Source of the DNA: Erysipelotrichaceae bacterium
GTDB lineage: Bacteria > Bacillota_I > Bacilli_A > Erysipelotrichales > Erysipelotrichaceae
Length of the DNA stretch: 64,000 nt
Reading direction: 5' to 3'
Assembly (NCBI GenBank): GCA_017419165.1
Contig: JAFOLW010000030.1
Coordinates: forward strand, 1 to 64,000
Below the pieces are notes generated by a model, which was not told the origin of the DNA, made no database searches, and saw only the letters and a list, made by a program, of their open reading frames with translations. Of this stretch, positions 9,342 through 18,643 are shown piece by piece. Both the position numbers and the translations under genes were made by a program. Every line of letters starts with the position of its first letter. Positions within the stretch are counted from its first letter, which is position 1.

Positions 9342-9441
9342 CTCTTGCGCATCTGCAGTCCTGCTTTTGAAAAATGCACGACAGCACGAAGATATGAAAC
9401 CAAGGCATCGATCGTGACCCGGTGTTTTAAGGATTTATATG

Positions 9442-9470
9442 AGCACTTATTGAATGAAATAAGTGCTTTT
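9442..9470 (+). terminator. Terminator downstream of tldE
   Basis: A 10-bp stem (AGCACTTATT at 9442-9451 with its complement at 9458-9467) with a 6-nt loop is followed by T-rich sequence. It lies 134 nt after tldE, so the tldE transcript carries a long 3' UTR or this ends a small RNA. Confidence 0.7.
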
Positions 9471-9516
9471 CATTTCAGAAAAATATTTTCAAAAAATGGA
9501 TTTTTTTCTGAAATTG
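9470..9516 (+). promoter_or_regulatory. Inverted repeat with two CodY-box-like arms before the opp promoter
   Basis: ATTTCAGAAAAA (9472-9483) is the perfect complement of the sequence at 9503-9514. Each arm resembles the CodY box AATTTTCWGAAAATT, with about 11 of 15 positions matching at 9470-9484 and 9502-9516. The repeat ends 24 bp before the -35 of the opp promoter. It could be an operator for a nutritional repressor or simply an A/T-rich hairpin. Confidence 0.35.
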
Positions 9517-9539
9517 CTTATAAAACAGCAAGTCTTTCA

Positions 9540-9568
9540 TTGATTCGACGCATTGATTAGAGTAAAAT
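9540..9568 (+). promoter_or_regulatory. Promoter of the oligopeptide permease operon
   Basis: TTGATT (9540-9545), a 17-bp spacer and TAAAAT (9563-9568) lie 40 nt before oppA. The leader carries a good Shine-Dalgarno (AAAGGAAG). Confidence 0.7.
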
Positions 9569-9608
9569 TTATATATGCAGTTTTATTCTGCAAAGAAAGG
9601 AAGAATTT

Positions 9609-11690
9609 ATGAAGAAATTATTAGTGTTGATGCTCAGTTTACTGATGGCAATCACATTAGTAGCTTGCGGAAACAAGGAAGAAACTCCTGAACCTGCACC
9701 TGCACCTGAGGGTGGCGAAGAAGCTGCTACTTATGAATCTACTGTTGCTATCGAAGATCTGAAACTGGCTGATACGAAAACCTTTGTAACTGCTGACAGT
9801 TCAGAGATTGCAAACATGGACTATGTAACTACTGCGTTAGCTACTGACCATGAGATCAACGTCAACTTTGTTGATGGTCTGGTTGAATGCAACCGCTTCG
9901 GCAATTATGTAGGTTCTGTCGCTGAGTCTTGGGAATCCAATGAAGATGCTACAGTATGGACATTCCATCTGAGAAAAGGCGTCAATTGGGCTACCAGCAC
10001 TGGTGAAGTCTATGCCGAAGTTAAGGCTGAAGACTTCGTTACCGGTTTAAGACATTCTGCTGAATTCCAGTCCGGTACTGCTTCTGTTGTTGCTCCGTAT
10101 GTAGCTGGCTACGACGATTACTACAACAACGGTGACTGGTCTGATGAGGCTTGGGCAAAAGTCGGTATCAAGGCTGTTGATGACTACACTGTCGAATACA
10201 CAATGGCAGAACAGTTCGACCTGAACACAGGCGAATCCATCGGCGCTACCGTTACTTACTTCCCGACCGTATGTGAATACACGATCCTTTACCCGATCAA
10301 CAGAGACTTCCTGGAATCCAAGGGTGATGGCTGTAAGTTAGGTTCTCCTGATATTACTGCATGCTCTTTCGGTACAGTTGCTCCGGATTCAATCCTTTAC
10401 AACGGCGCTTACGTTCTTGACTCCTTCGATGTCAAGTCTCAGACCGTCTTAAAGAAGAACCCGTTATACTGGGATGCTGAAAATGTCGGTTTAGAGACGA
10501 TCAAGATCATCTATGATGATGGTTCAGATGTATTCTCCGTATTACGTGGCTTCGAACAGAACACTTATGTTGCAGCCGGCTTATCTTCAACGATGGGTGC
10601 TGAAGCATATGACAAACTGTATTCCAAGTACGAAAACTACATCACTGCTTCTATGCCTAACGCATATGCATTCGGTGTTGTCTTCAACTACAACCGTCAG
10701 AAGCATGATTTAACAAACTATGCTACTGATGAAGCTCTCGCAGCCAACACTCATGCTGCCATCAACAACGAGAACTTCAGACTTGCTCTTAAGCATGCGT
10801 TCGATGTTGAATCTTACCTCGCAGTAAGATCTCCTGAACTCGTTGCAAAAGGCACTGTCAGAAACATCAACTCGTTCCCGACTCTTGTCTCCACCAGCGA
10901 TGGTACTCCGTATGTCAACCTGATTGAAGATGCATACGCAGAATTAAACGGCGGCGAAAAGGTCAACCTGCAGGATGGTCAGTGGCCATGGCTCAGCAAG
11001 GAAAAGGCTCTCGCTTATATCGAAGCTGCTAAGGCAGACGGTATCCAGTTCCCTGTCCACCTCGACATGCTTGTCATCGAAACTTCTGTCGCTCTGGTCA
11101 ACCAGGCACAGTCCATGAAGCAGTCTATTGAAGAAAATACTGATGGTCAGATCATTATCGAACTCGTTATGAAGGATTCCGATACTGTTCAGAACGTTGC
11201 TTACTATACAACTGACTGGGCAGATGCTGACTACGATATTTCTACATTCACTGGCTGGGGCCCTGACTATCAGGATCCTCGTACATTCGTTGATATCTAC
11301 TCACCGGTTGTCGGTTACTACATGCACTCCTGCGGTTTAACTGATACAGTCTTCTCACCGGATGACTACGGTTCAGATGATGATATCAAGGAAGCTGTCG
11401 GCTTCAACGAATACGAAAGAATCTGGAGAGCTGCTGATGCTATCAAGAGCGATCTGGATGCTCGTTATGCAGAATTCGCAAAAGCAGATGCTTATCTGTT
11501 ATACCACGCATTATACGTTCCTACTTCCATGCAGACTCGTGCGGTCCGTGTTACTCACGTCGTTCCGTTCACTGCAATCTACAGCACAGGCGTTTCTCAG
11601 TACAAGTACAAAGGTACTCAGCTGCAGGAAGGCATCGTCACTGTTGATCAGTACAATCAGTTAAAGGCTGCTTGGGAAGCTGGCGAATAA
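9609..11690 (+). CDS. oppA: Oligopeptide-binding lipoprotein (OppA/AmiA type)
   Basis: This is the extracellular peptide-binding lipoprotein of an ABC importer (SBP_bac_5 family). The 693-residue protein begins with a lipoprotein signal peptide ending in LVAC (Cys20). An acidic, Pro/Ala-rich linker follows, then the binding domain with FNYNRQ and WADADYD segments. Its length and operon match the Ami permease of streptococci. It uses many GCT and GGT codons compared with neighbouring genes, which fits high expression. An intercistronic hairpin separates it from oppB. Confidence 0.93.
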   Translation: MKKLLVLMLSLLMAITLVACGNKEETPEPAPAPEGGEEAATYESTVAIEDLKLADTKTFVTADSSEIANMDYVTTALATDHEINVNFVDGLVECNRFGNYVGSVAESWESNEDATVWTFHLRKGVNWATSTGEVYAEVKAEDFVTGLRHSAEFQSGTASVVAPYVAGYDDYYNNGDWSDEAWAKVGIKAVDDYTVEYTMAEQFDLNTGESIGATVTYFPTVCEYTILYPINRDFLESKGDGCKLGSPDITACSFGTVAPDSILYNGAYVLDSFDVKSQTVLKKNPLYWDAENVGLETIKIIYDDGSDVFSVLRGFEQNTYVAAGLSSTMGAEAYDKLYSKYENYITASMPNAYAFGVVFNYNRQKHDLTNYATDEALAANTHAAINNENFRLALKHAFDVESYLAVRSPELVAKGTVRNINSFPTLVSTSDGTPYVNLIEDAYAELNGGEKVNLQDGQWPWLSKEKALAYIEAAKADGIQFPVHLDMLVIETSVALVNQAQSMKQSIEENTDGQIIIELVMKDSDTVQNVAYYTTDWADADYDISTFTGWGPDYQDPRTFVDIYSPVVGYYMHSCGLTDTVFSPDDYGSDDDIKEAVGFNEYERIWRAADAIKSDLDARYAEFAKADAYLLYHALYVPTSMQTRAVRVTHVVPFTAIYSTGVSQYKYKGTQLQEGIVTVDQYNQLKAAWEAGE

Positions 11691-11718
11691 TTACTGAAAG
11701 GTATTAGTTAACTAAGAG

Positions 11719-11760
11719 AGTAGCGGATTAATATCATTAGTCCGCTACTTTCTGTCTTTT
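11719..11760 (+). terminator. Intercistronic terminator/attenuator oppA-oppB
   Basis: A 14-bp stem (11719-11732 with 11736-11749, one T-G pair) has a 3-nt loop and is followed by TTCTGTCTTTT. The T-tract is imperfect, so partial read-through is likely. It would yield more oppA than permease mRNA. Confidence 0.65.
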
Positions 11761-11776
11761 GCGAAAGGAGTTTTTT

Positions 11777-13249
11777 ATGAGAGGCTACATTTTAAAAAGA
11801 ATATTAAAATCCTGCATCTCGATCTTCATCGTCGTCTCGATCGTCATTGCGATGGTTTTTACGATGATTCCGCGAAACAAAGTTCTTGAGTCGGACACGA
11901 GCTACCGCAAACTGACCGGTGATACGAGAACGAGTTTCATGTATTCCAAGTTTGAAGAACTTGGGTATTTAGACTATGTACGTCTGAGTGATATGTGTAC
12001 TAATGATTCAGATAACTATAAAGCTTGTATGGTTAACGGTTCAGATGAAAATCTGAAAGTCATCAGTACATATGAGGATAGAGGTTATAAAATCGAATTT
12101 CAGCGGAACGGCAATGCTTTTGCTTATCATGAGTACAACGTCGTTGAGCTGATCTTCCATTTCTGGAAGAGACTGATCGTTCTTGATGGTCCTAATGCGA
12201 TACAGGATCCCAACAATCCCGATCTCGAACGCAGAGTTTATATCGGCAAGGATTTCAACGATGTCCCGGCGATCATGTGTTCCGGCTGCAAGCACAAATA
12301 TCTTGTCTATTTTGACGGTTCCTTCCCGTTCATCCATCAGAACTGGCTGTCTCTCAACTTCGGTACTTCCTATCCGACGAAAGCCGGCGCCAATGTTTTG
12401 GATGTCATCGGCCAAGGCCAGGGAAGTCAGGTTGTTGTCGACACAGTATTCCCGACCGGTGTAACGGTTGCCAGTGCTTTTGATCTGCACACAGCGACCT
12501 ATAAATCTTCGATCGACCATTTGGACCAGAATAAATTTGATGACCACTATGCTGACTGCTATTCGAATTATGAATCGCCTTCAATGATCAACACGTCGTA
12601 CATCTTCGGTATCATATCGTTAATCCTTGCATATGCGATCGGTATTCCTGCCGGTATCTATATGTCAAGAAAGAAGGACAAACTCGGCGACAAGATCGGT
12701 GTCGTCTTCATCAATCTGATCACCGCTATGCCTTCGTTGGCACTGATTTTCTTTGTCCGTTCCATCGTTGTCAATTTCGGAATCCCTGACAAGTTCCCGC
12801 TTCTGGGATTCAAGGATATCCGTTCCTATATTTCGCCGCTGATCATCCTTACACTTCTTTCGATGCCGGGTCTGATGACCTGGATCAGAAGGTATATGCT
12901 TGACCAGTCCAATTCGGACTATGTCAAATTTGCCAAGGCAAAAGGCCTCTCTCAAAGAGAGATCTTCTCCAAGCATATTCTGAAGAATGCGATCATTCCG
13001 ATCGTCAACGGCATTCCTGGATCGATCATCCTGTCGATCGGCGGTGCTTTCATTACCGAGTCTGCATTTGCGATCCCCGGCATGGGCAAAATGCTGCCGG
13101 ATTCCATAACAAAGATGAACAACAACATGATCATCTGTCTGACTTTCATCTTCTCCTCGCTGGCGATCTTTTCCGTCCTGCTGGGTGACTTGCTGATGGT
13201 CGTTGTTGACCCGCGTATCCAGCTGAGTGCGAAGAAAGGAGGGAAGTGA
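11777..13249 (+). CDS. oppB: Oligopeptide permease OppB (AmiC type)
   Basis: This inner-membrane permease has a binding-protein-dependent transport domain in its C-terminal half. The protein is about 490 residues, much longer than the 310 or so of E. coli OppB. The excess is an extracytoplasmic insertion of some 240 residues between TM1 (about 8-30) and the five-helix core that starts near residue 275. Streptococcal AmiC has the same layout. The EAA loop reads YVKFAKAKGLSQREIFSKH. The ATG at 11777 has GAAAGGAG 6 nt upstream. Confidence 0.92.
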   Translation: MRGYILKRILKSCISIFIVVSIVIAMVFTMIPRNKVLESDTSYRKLTGDTRTSFMYSKFEELGYLDYVRLSDMCTNDSDNYKACMVNGSDENLKVISTYEDRGYKIEFQRNGNAFAYHEYNVVELIFHFWKRLIVLDGPNAIQDPNNPDLERRVYIGKDFNDVPAIMCSGCKHKYLVYFDGSFPFIHQNWLSLNFGTSYPTKAGANVLDVIGQGQGSQVVVDTVFPTGVTVASAFDLHTATYKSSIDHLDQNKFDDHYADCYSNYESPSMINTSYIFGIISLILAYAIGIPAGIYMSRKKDKLGDKIGVVFINLITAMPSLALIFFVRSIVVNFGIPDKFPLLGFKDIRSYISPLIILTLLSMPGLMTWIRRYMLDQSNSDYVKFAKAKGLSQREIFSKHILKNAIIPIVNGIPGSIILSIGGAFITESAFAIPGMGKMLPDSITKMNNNMIICLTFIFSSLAIFSVLLGDLLMVVVDPRIQLSAKKGGK

Positions 13250-14238
13250 TGTTTAAGAAGAAAATCGAACCGTTGAAAGCTTCCGAGCCTTTAAAAGAGG
13301 CCGAGATCGATATGAACGATCCTTCACTGTTCGGGTTCCAAAGAGCTGATGATTCCGCTTCCGAGCACATTGCCGCTCCGAAATATTCGTACTGGGGATC
13401 CGTATTCAGAAGATTCTTCTCAAATAAGATCGCTGTTCTGATGCTTCTGATCTCGCTGACGATGGTCTTGTTTGCGTTCATTCAGCCGATGATCTCTCAT
13501 TACGACCATATGGTCGCTCCGAATATCAACAACAGTTCCATGCACTTCCTGAAGCCGTTTACGAAGGGTTTCATCTTCGGTACGGATAACAGAGGCAACT
13601 CCCTGTTTGATTCACTCTGGTCAGGAACGAAGAATTCGTTGATCGTTGCTCTTTCCGCAACGTTCTTCACCGAGTTCGTCGGTATCGTTGTCGGCATGTT
13701 CTGGGGCTTCTCAAAAAGAATGGATGCCATCATGATCGAAGTCTACAACGTCCTTTCGAATATCCCGACGACTCTAATCGCCATGATCCTGGTCTATGCG
13801 CTGGGCGGCGGTTTCAAGCAGCTGATCTTCGCTCTGTGTGTCACGACCTGGATCGGCACGGCGTATTTTATCCGTGTTCAAGTCATGATCATCAGAGACA
13901 GAGAATATAATCTGGCTTCCCAGTGTCTGGGAACTCCGTTATGGAAGATCATTCTCAACAATATCCTTCCGTATCTGATCTCGATCATCATCACGAGCGT
14001 ATCCAGAGATGTTCCTGCCTTCATTTCCTATGAAGTCGCACTTTCATACATGGGTGTCGGTCTTTCGGAAAGATATGCTTCCTTAGGTAAACTGATACAG
14101 CAGTATTCTCCATATATGCTGACGGAACCGTATCTGTTCTGGATCCCGGTCTTTGCTTCTGCTGTCATCTCTGTTTCTCTGTATCTTGTCGGCCAGGCAT
14201 TGGCGGATGCTTCTGACCCGAGAACGCATATGATTTAG
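13249..14238 (+). CDS. oppC: Oligopeptide permease OppC (AmiD type)
   Basis: This is the second permease subunit of the importer, 329 residues. It has a cytoplasmic N-terminal segment of about 65 residues, then six predicted membrane helices and an EAA-type loop (YNLASQCLGTPLWKIILNNILP). The ATG at 13249 lies 6 nt after AGGAGG and is preferred over the GTG at 13246. It overlaps the oppB stop by one base. Confidence 0.92.
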   Translation: MFKKKIEPLKASEPLKEAEIDMNDPSLFGFQRADDSASEHIAAPKYSYWGSVFRRFFSNKIAVLMLLISLTMVLFAFIQPMISHYDHMVAPNINNSSMHFLKPFTKGFIFGTDNRGNSLFDSLWSGTKNSLIVALSATFFTEFVGIVVGMFWGFSKRMDAIMIEVYNVLSNIPTTLIAMILVYALGGGFKQLIFALCVTTWIGTAYFIRVQVMIIRDREYNLASQCLGTPLWKIILNNILPYLISIIITSVSRDVPAFISYEVALSYMGVGLSERYASLGKLIQQYSPYMLTEPYLFWIPVFASAVISVSLYLVGQALADASDPRTHMI

Positions 14239-14247
14239 GAGAACAAC

Positions 14248-15315
14248 ATGATCAATAATCCTATATTATCTGTAAAAAACCTTGAAGTTAAGTTCAGAGT
14301 CAGAGACAGAGTTCTTACCGCTATAAGAAACATCTCTCTCGATTTTGAGGAACATAAAGTTGTAGCGATCGTCGGTGAATCCGGTTCCGGTAAGTCCGTT
14401 TTTACGAAGACTTTTACCGGCATGCTCGATATCAATGGCGAGGTCACTCAGGGTGAGATCTGGTTTGAAGGCCGCAACCTGATGGAGATCAAGGATGATA
14501 AAGGCTGGGAGGAGATCCGCGGCAAGAAGATCGCCACTGTCTTCCAGGACCCGATGACATCCCTCAACCCTGTGCGCACGATCGGCTATCAGATCTCGGA
14601 AGTCATCATGAAACACCAGGGCAAATCCAAGGAAGAAGCGAAAAAGGAAGCCCTTGAGCTGATGGAAAAAGTCGGTATCAAGGATCCTGAGAGAAGGTAT
14701 GATGAATATCCGTTCCAGTATTCCGGCGGTATGAGACAAAGGATCGTCATTGCGATCGCTTTGGCTTGCCATCCGAAGATCCTGATCTGCGATGAACCGA
14801 CGACTGCTCTGGACGTTACGATCCAGGCACAGATCATCCGTCTGATCAAGGATCTGGCTCAGGAATATCATTTCACTACGATCTACATCACACACGACCT
14901 GGGTGTCGTTGCGAACGTTGCCGATTATGTCGCCGTCATGTATGCCGGACAGATCATTGAATTCGGTACGGTCGATGAGATCTTCTATGATTCCAAACAT
15001 CCTTATACCTGGGGCTTGCTGAGCTCACTGCCGCAGCTCGGCCTCAAAGGCGAAGAACTTTTCGCGATCAGAGGTACACCTCCTTCACTGTTTGAACAAG
15101 TCAAAGGAGATGCCTTTGCACCGAGAAGCAACTATTCCATGAAGATCGACTTCATCAAAGAACCGCCGATCTTCAATGTTACTGATACGCATTGGGCTAA
15201 GACCTGGCTTCTTGATCCGCGTGCTCCGAAGGTCGAACCTCCGCTTGTCATCAAGACACTGCATCAGAGAATGCTGGATATGACAAAGAAAGGAGGCGTC
15301 TATGGAGAAAGATAA
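14248..15315 (+). CDS. oppD: Oligopeptide ABC transporter ATPase OppD
   Basis: This is the first ATPase subunit, 355 residues. Walker A is GESGSGKS, the signature is YSGGMRQR, Walker B is [11 protein letters not shown], and the oligopeptide-specific C-terminal extension is present ([14 protein letters not shown]). It powers peptide uptake through OppBC. TAGGAGAA lies before the ATG. Its last codons overlap the oppF start by 14 nt. Confidence 0.94.
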   Translation: MINNPILSVKNLEVKFRVRDRVLTAIRNISLDFEEHKVVAIVGESGSGKSVFTKTFTGMLDINGEVTQGEIWFEGRNLMEIKDDKGWEEIRGKKIATVFQDPMTSLNPVRTIGYQISEVIMKHQGKSKEEAKKEALELMEKVGIKDPERRYDEYPFQYSGGMRQRIVIAIALACHPKILICDEPTTALDVTIQAQIIRLIKDLAQEYHFTTIYITHDLGVVANVADYVAVMYAGQIIEFGTVDEIFYDSKHPYTWGLLSSLPQLGLKGEELFAIRGTPPSLFEQVKGDAFAPRSNYSMKIDFIKEPPIFNVTDTHWAKTWLLDPRAPKVEPPLVIKTLHQRMLDMTKKGGVYGER

Positions 15316-16267
15316 CAGAGAAGTTCTGCTTGAAGTTAAAAACCTTGAAGTTACTTTCAACAACAGCAGAAAAAACAAAGGTTTCCGTGCTGTAAAGAAC
15401 GCCAACTTCCAGATCTACAAGGGCGAGACATTCGGCCTGGTAGGCGAATCCGGTTCCGGCAAGACCACGATCGGCCGCTCGATCATGCGTCTCAATCCGA
15501 TCTCCGACGGTGAGATCTGGTTCGAAGGCAAGAGGATCGACGGCAAGATCTCCAAAGAGGACAGAAGAGATGTCATCAGAAACATTCAGATGATCTTCCA
15601 GGATCCTGCCGCTTCATTGAACGAACGTGCCACTATCGACTATTGCGTTTCCGAAGGTCTTTACAACTTCCATCTTTATAAAGATGAAGCTGACCGTGAA
15701 CGGAAGGTCGATGAAGCTCTTGAATCCGTCGGCCTGCTTCCGGAACACAAATCGCGTTATCCTCATGAATTCTCCGGCGGCCAGAGACAGCGTATCGGCA
15801 TTGCCAGAGCCATGATCATGGAGCCTAAGTTCATCATTGCCGATGAGCCGATCTCCGCACTGGATGTTTCCATCCGTGCGCAGGTCCTCAACCTGATGAA
15901 CAAGTTCAAAGAAGAACGCGGTCTGACATACATGTTCATTGCCCATGACCTTTCTGTCGTCAGATATTTCGCCGACAGGATCGCTGTCATTCACAACGGA
16001 CGTATCGTCGAAGTTGCTCCGACCGATGTACTGTTCAAATATCCTTTACATCCGTATACATTGTCGCTTCTGCAGGCTGTACCGATGCCTGACCCGCAGA
16101 TCGAAAAGGCAAAGGAACTGGTCGTTTACGATGAATCCAAACGTGATTTATCCGGTGAGAAACCGATCCTGCAGCCGATCCGTCCGGGACATCTGGTATT
16201 TGCCAATGACCGCGAGATGAAGGAATATGAGGAAAAGCTCTCTGAGATGGAGAAAGATATCCTCTAG
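15302..16267 (+). CDS. oppF: Oligopeptide ABC transporter ATPase OppF
   Basis: This is the second ATPase subunit, 321 residues. It has Walker A GESGSGKT, the signature FSGGQRQR, Walker [13 protein letters not shown], and the C-terminal [16 protein letters not shown] motif of OppF proteins. AAAGGAGG lies 6-8 nt before the ATG inside oppD. It is the last gene of the operon; a strong terminator follows. Confidence 0.94.
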   Translation: MEKDNREVLLEVKNLEVTFNNSRKNKGFRAVKNANFQIYKGETFGLVGESGSGKTTIGRSIMRLNPISDGEIWFEGKRIDGKISKEDRRDVIRNIQMIFQDPAASLNERATIDYCVSEGLYNFHLYKDEADRERKVDEALESVGLLPEHKSRYPHEFSGGQRQRIGIARAMIMEPKFIIADEPISALDVSIRAQVLNLMNKFKEERGLTYMFIAHDLSVVRYFADRIAVIHNGRIVEVAPTDVLFKYPLHPYTLSLLQAVPMPDPQIEKAKELVVYDESKRDLSGEKPILQPIRPGHLVFANDREMKEYEEKLSEMEKDIL

Positions 16268-16287
16268 TCATAATAACGATCTTTCGA

Positions 16288-16321
16288 AAGATGAACGATA
16301 TATAAGCGTTCATCTTTTTTT
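16288..16321 (+). terminator. Terminator of the opp operon
   Basis: AAGATGAACG (16288-16297) pairs with CGTTCATCTT (16307-16316), followed by a T-run. Confidence 0.9.
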
Positions 16322-16365
16322 GCGGCCATCACATAATTTTACAAAAAACCAATAAATCGCTCACA

Positions 16366-16394
16366 TTTACTTTTCCGGTCAATGATAGTAAGAT
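16366..16394 (+). promoter_or_regulatory. Promoter of VanZ-like gene
   Basis: TTTACT (16366-16371), 17 bp, TAAGAT (16389-16394). The same TAAGAT -10 appears in the liv leader promoter. Confidence 0.5.
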
Positions 16395-16425
16395 ATGTTT
16401 TATCTGATGAAAGGAGGCGTTTTTC

Positions 16426-16824
16426 ATGTATAGACTGATATGGTTGTTCATCAACCTGATCACAAAACTTCATGCGAAATTTCTTTCCATAAACGACAAC
16501 CACGGGCTTGACCTGAGTGATAAACAGCTGCATTTTCTCGTTATCGGCATTTTTGGTTTCTGCATGCTTGTGATCATACAGCCGATCTTCCGGTGGCTGA
16601 GCAAGCATCACGCTGAGCTGCTGATCACATTTTTATATGTGTTCACGATCGTAGTCGTCATCAGCTTCGGCATCGAGATCGGTCAGGCATATTCCGGTAC
16701 CGGCGATATGGATTTTAAAGATATCGCATCCGGGATCCTGGGGTTCTTTGTGTTTTTCGGGATCTATCTGATCGGCTATCTCTTGTTTCGGGGGATCGCC
16801 GGTGCTGTGAGAAAGGAAAGTTAA
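16426..16824 (+). CDS. VanZ-like membrane protein
   Basis: This 132-residue protein has three to four hydrophobic segments and the VanZ-type core: DKQLHFLVIGIFGF near the N-terminus, and EIGQAYSGTGDMDFKDIASGILGFF near the C-terminus. VanZ homologues are small membrane proteins linked to teicoplanin tolerance and envelope functions; the exact biochemical role is unclear. AAAGGAGG precedes the ATG. It is a single-gene unit between opp and pfp. Confidence 0.75.
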   Translation: MYRLIWLFINLITKLHAKFLSINDNHGLDLSDKQLHFLVIGIFGFCMLVIIQPIFRWLSKHHAELLITFLYVFTIVVVISFGIEIGQAYSGTGDMDFKDIASGILGFFVFFGIYLIGYLLFRGIAGAVRKES

Positions 16825-16852
16825 AACGTTCGGCAAAGTCGAGGCTCAACAG

Positions 16853-16870
16853 AAAGCTTCGGCTTTTCTT
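16853..16870 (+). terminator. Weak terminator after VanZ-like gene
   Basis: AAAGC (16853-16857) with a TTCG loop pairs with GCTTT (16862-16866), followed by TCTT. It is a short stem with a modest T-tract. Confidence 0.45.
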
Positions 16871-16894
16871 ATGAAAAAGGTCTGCTGTATCGTT

Positions 16895-16900
16895 TATAAT
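16895..16900 (+). promoter_or_regulatory. -10 box of the phosphofructokinase gene
   Basis: A perfect TATAAT lies 34 nt before the ATG. No good -35 is seen at 16-18 bp. The leader carries AGGAGGAA before the start. Confidence 0.5.
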
Positions 16901-16934
16901 AGAGATGTCTGAAAGAAATACAGGAGGAAAAATC

Positions 16935-18599
16935 ATGAATATTTCGCCACTTCAGGTTCAAAGACTGAAATATGCGCCGAAACTTCCCGGGATGCTGAGG
17001 CACGGCATTTCTGAGATCAGCGTCAAAGAAGGGGAAGAGACCAAATCTGTAGCCGATCAGGAACAGATCAAGGCTTTGTTCCCGAACACGTACGGTAAAA
17101 AAGAGATCACATTTGAAAAGGGTGCGAATACTTCCGCTGCCAAGAAACAGGTCGTCGGTGTCATCCTCTCCGGCGGTCAGGCTCCGGGCGGACACAACGT
17201 CGTCTGCGGCTTATACGACGCTTTGAAGGCAACGAACAAGGAAAATGTTTTGTATGGTTTCAAGGGCGGACCAAGCGGTCTGATCGAAGATAATTATCTT
17301 GTCTTTGACGATGAATATATCGATCAGTTCAGGAATACCGGCGGTTTCGATATCATCGGTTCCGGCAGAACGAAACTGGAAACGGAAGAACAGTTTGCAG
17401 TTGCTGCGGAAGTCTGCAAGAAACACGGCATCACGGCCATCGTCATCATCGGCGGTGATGATTCCAATACCAACGCTGCGGTCTTGGCGGAATACTTTGC
17501 CGCACATGAGACCGGCGTTCAGGTCATCGGCTGTCCGAAGACGATCGACGGCGACCTCAAGAACGAAGATATCGAATGTTCCTTCGGTTTCGATACGGCG
17601 ACCAAGACATATTCCGAGCTGATCGGCAACATCGAAAGAGATGCCAACTCTGCGAAGAAGTACTGGCATTTCATCAAGGTCATGGGCCGTTCCGCTTCCC
17701 ATGTCGCACTGGAATGTGCACTGGAGACCCAGCCGAACATCTGTCTGGTCTCGGAAGAAGTTGCGGAAAAGAAGATGTCTCTGGCCCAGATCGCCGATTA
17801 CATCGCCGATTCCGTTGCTGCACGTGCGGCAAAAGGCATGAACTTCGGTGTCGCGATCATCCCTGAAGGTGTCGTCGAATTCGTTCCCGAATTCTCCGCT
17901 CTGATCAAAGAGATCAACGAGATGCTGGCAGGGGCGAAGGCGGAAGAATTCAACGCTTTGGCTTCCTGGAAAGAAAAATATGCGTTCATCGAGAACGGCT
18001 TAAGCAAGGAGTCCTTCTCTGTCTTCGCGACGCTTCCTGAGACGGTCCAGCAGCAGCTGTTCTTGGAGAGAGATCCGCACGGCAACGTCCAGGTCTCGCT
18101 GATCGAATCCGAGAAGCTCTTCTCCGCTTTGGTCAAGGCAAATCTTGAAGAAAGAAGAAAGAACGGCACATACAAAGGCAAATTCTCCGCTCTGCATCAT
18201 TTCTTCGGTTACGAAGGAAGATGCGCCTTCCCGTCCAACTTCGATGCGGATTACTGCTATTCCTTGGGTTACAACGCCTTCATGCTGATCCAGTACGGAT
18301 ACAACGGATATCTGTCAAAGATCTCCAATCTGTCAAGGCCTGCTGAAGAATGGGTCGCCGGCGGTATGCCGATCACCAAGATGATGAACATGGAGAGAAG
18401 ACACGGTGAAGACAAACCAGTCATCCGCAAGGCTTTGGTCGAACTTGAAGGCAGACCGTTCAAGTATTTCGAAGAACACAGAGCAACATGGGCTGTCGAG
18501 ACTTGCTACACATATCCGGGTGCCATCCAGTATTACGGACCGGACGAGGTATGCAACCTCACGACCAGAACATTGGCTTTGGAAAAAGGCACGATGTAA
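16935..18599 (+). CDS. pfp: Pyrophosphate-dependent 6-phosphofructokinase
   Basis: The enzyme interconverts fructose-6-phosphate and fructose-1,6-bisphosphate using PPi rather than ATP. The 554-residue protein is the long (plant-beta-like) type. The donor site reads GGDDSNTNA at residues 173-181, with Asp where ATP enzymes have Gly. The catalytic loop is [10 protein letters not shown], and MGRSASH follows. The start at 16935 has AGGAGG at ideal distance; an ATG 30 nt upstream has no ribosome binding site. Reversible PPi-driven glycolysis is common in fermentative Bacillota. It is monocistronic, with a shared terminator facing asnA. Confidence 0.93.
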   Translation: MNISPLQVQRLKYAPKLPGMLRHGISEISVKEGEETKSVADQEQIKALFPNTYGKKEITFEKGANTSAAKKQVVGVILSGGQAPGGHNVVCGLYDALKATNKENVLYGFKGGPSGLIEDNYLVFDDEYIDQFRNTGGFDIIGSGRTKLETEEQFAVAAEVCKKHGITAIVIIGGDDSNTNAAVLAEYFAAHETGVQVIGCPKTIDGDLKNEDIECSFGFDTATKTYSELIGNIERDANSAKKYWHFIKVMGRSASHVALECALETQPNICLVSEEVAEKKMSLAQIADYIADSVAARAAKGMNFGVAIIPEGVVEFVPEFSALIKEINEMLAGAKAEEFNALASWKEKYAFIENGLSKESFSVFATLPETVQQQLFLERDPHGNVQVSLIESEKLFSALVKANLEERRKNGTYKGKFSALHHFFGYEGRCAFPSNFDADYCYSLGYNAFMLIQYGYNGYLSKISNLSRPAEEWVAGGMPITKMMNMERRHGEDKPVIRKALVELEGRPFKYFEEHRATWAVETCYTYPGAIQYYGPDEVCNLTTRTLALEKGTM

Positions 18600-18605
18600 T
18601 AAAAT

Positions 18606-18640
18606 AAATGGTTCAGACTTCGGTCTGAACCATTTTTTTT
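18606..18640. terminator. Bidirectional terminator pfp / asnA
   Basis: A 13-bp perfect stem (18606-18618 with 18623-18635) has a TTCG loop with T-runs in both directions. It serves the convergent genes pfp (+) and asnA (-). Confidence 0.93.
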
Positions 18641-18643
18641 AGT

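Noticed and set aside
9345-9560. A 71-codon open frame in the tldE-oppA gap
   Set aside because: It has a TTG start, no ribosome binding site, and runs through a terminator, an inverted repeat and most of the opp promoter. It shows no recognisable protein features.
16905-16934. Upstream ATG for the phosphofructokinase gene
   Set aside because: It lies only 4 nt after the TATAAT box, so it would be outside the mRNA, while ATG 16935 has AGGAGG at the right distance.
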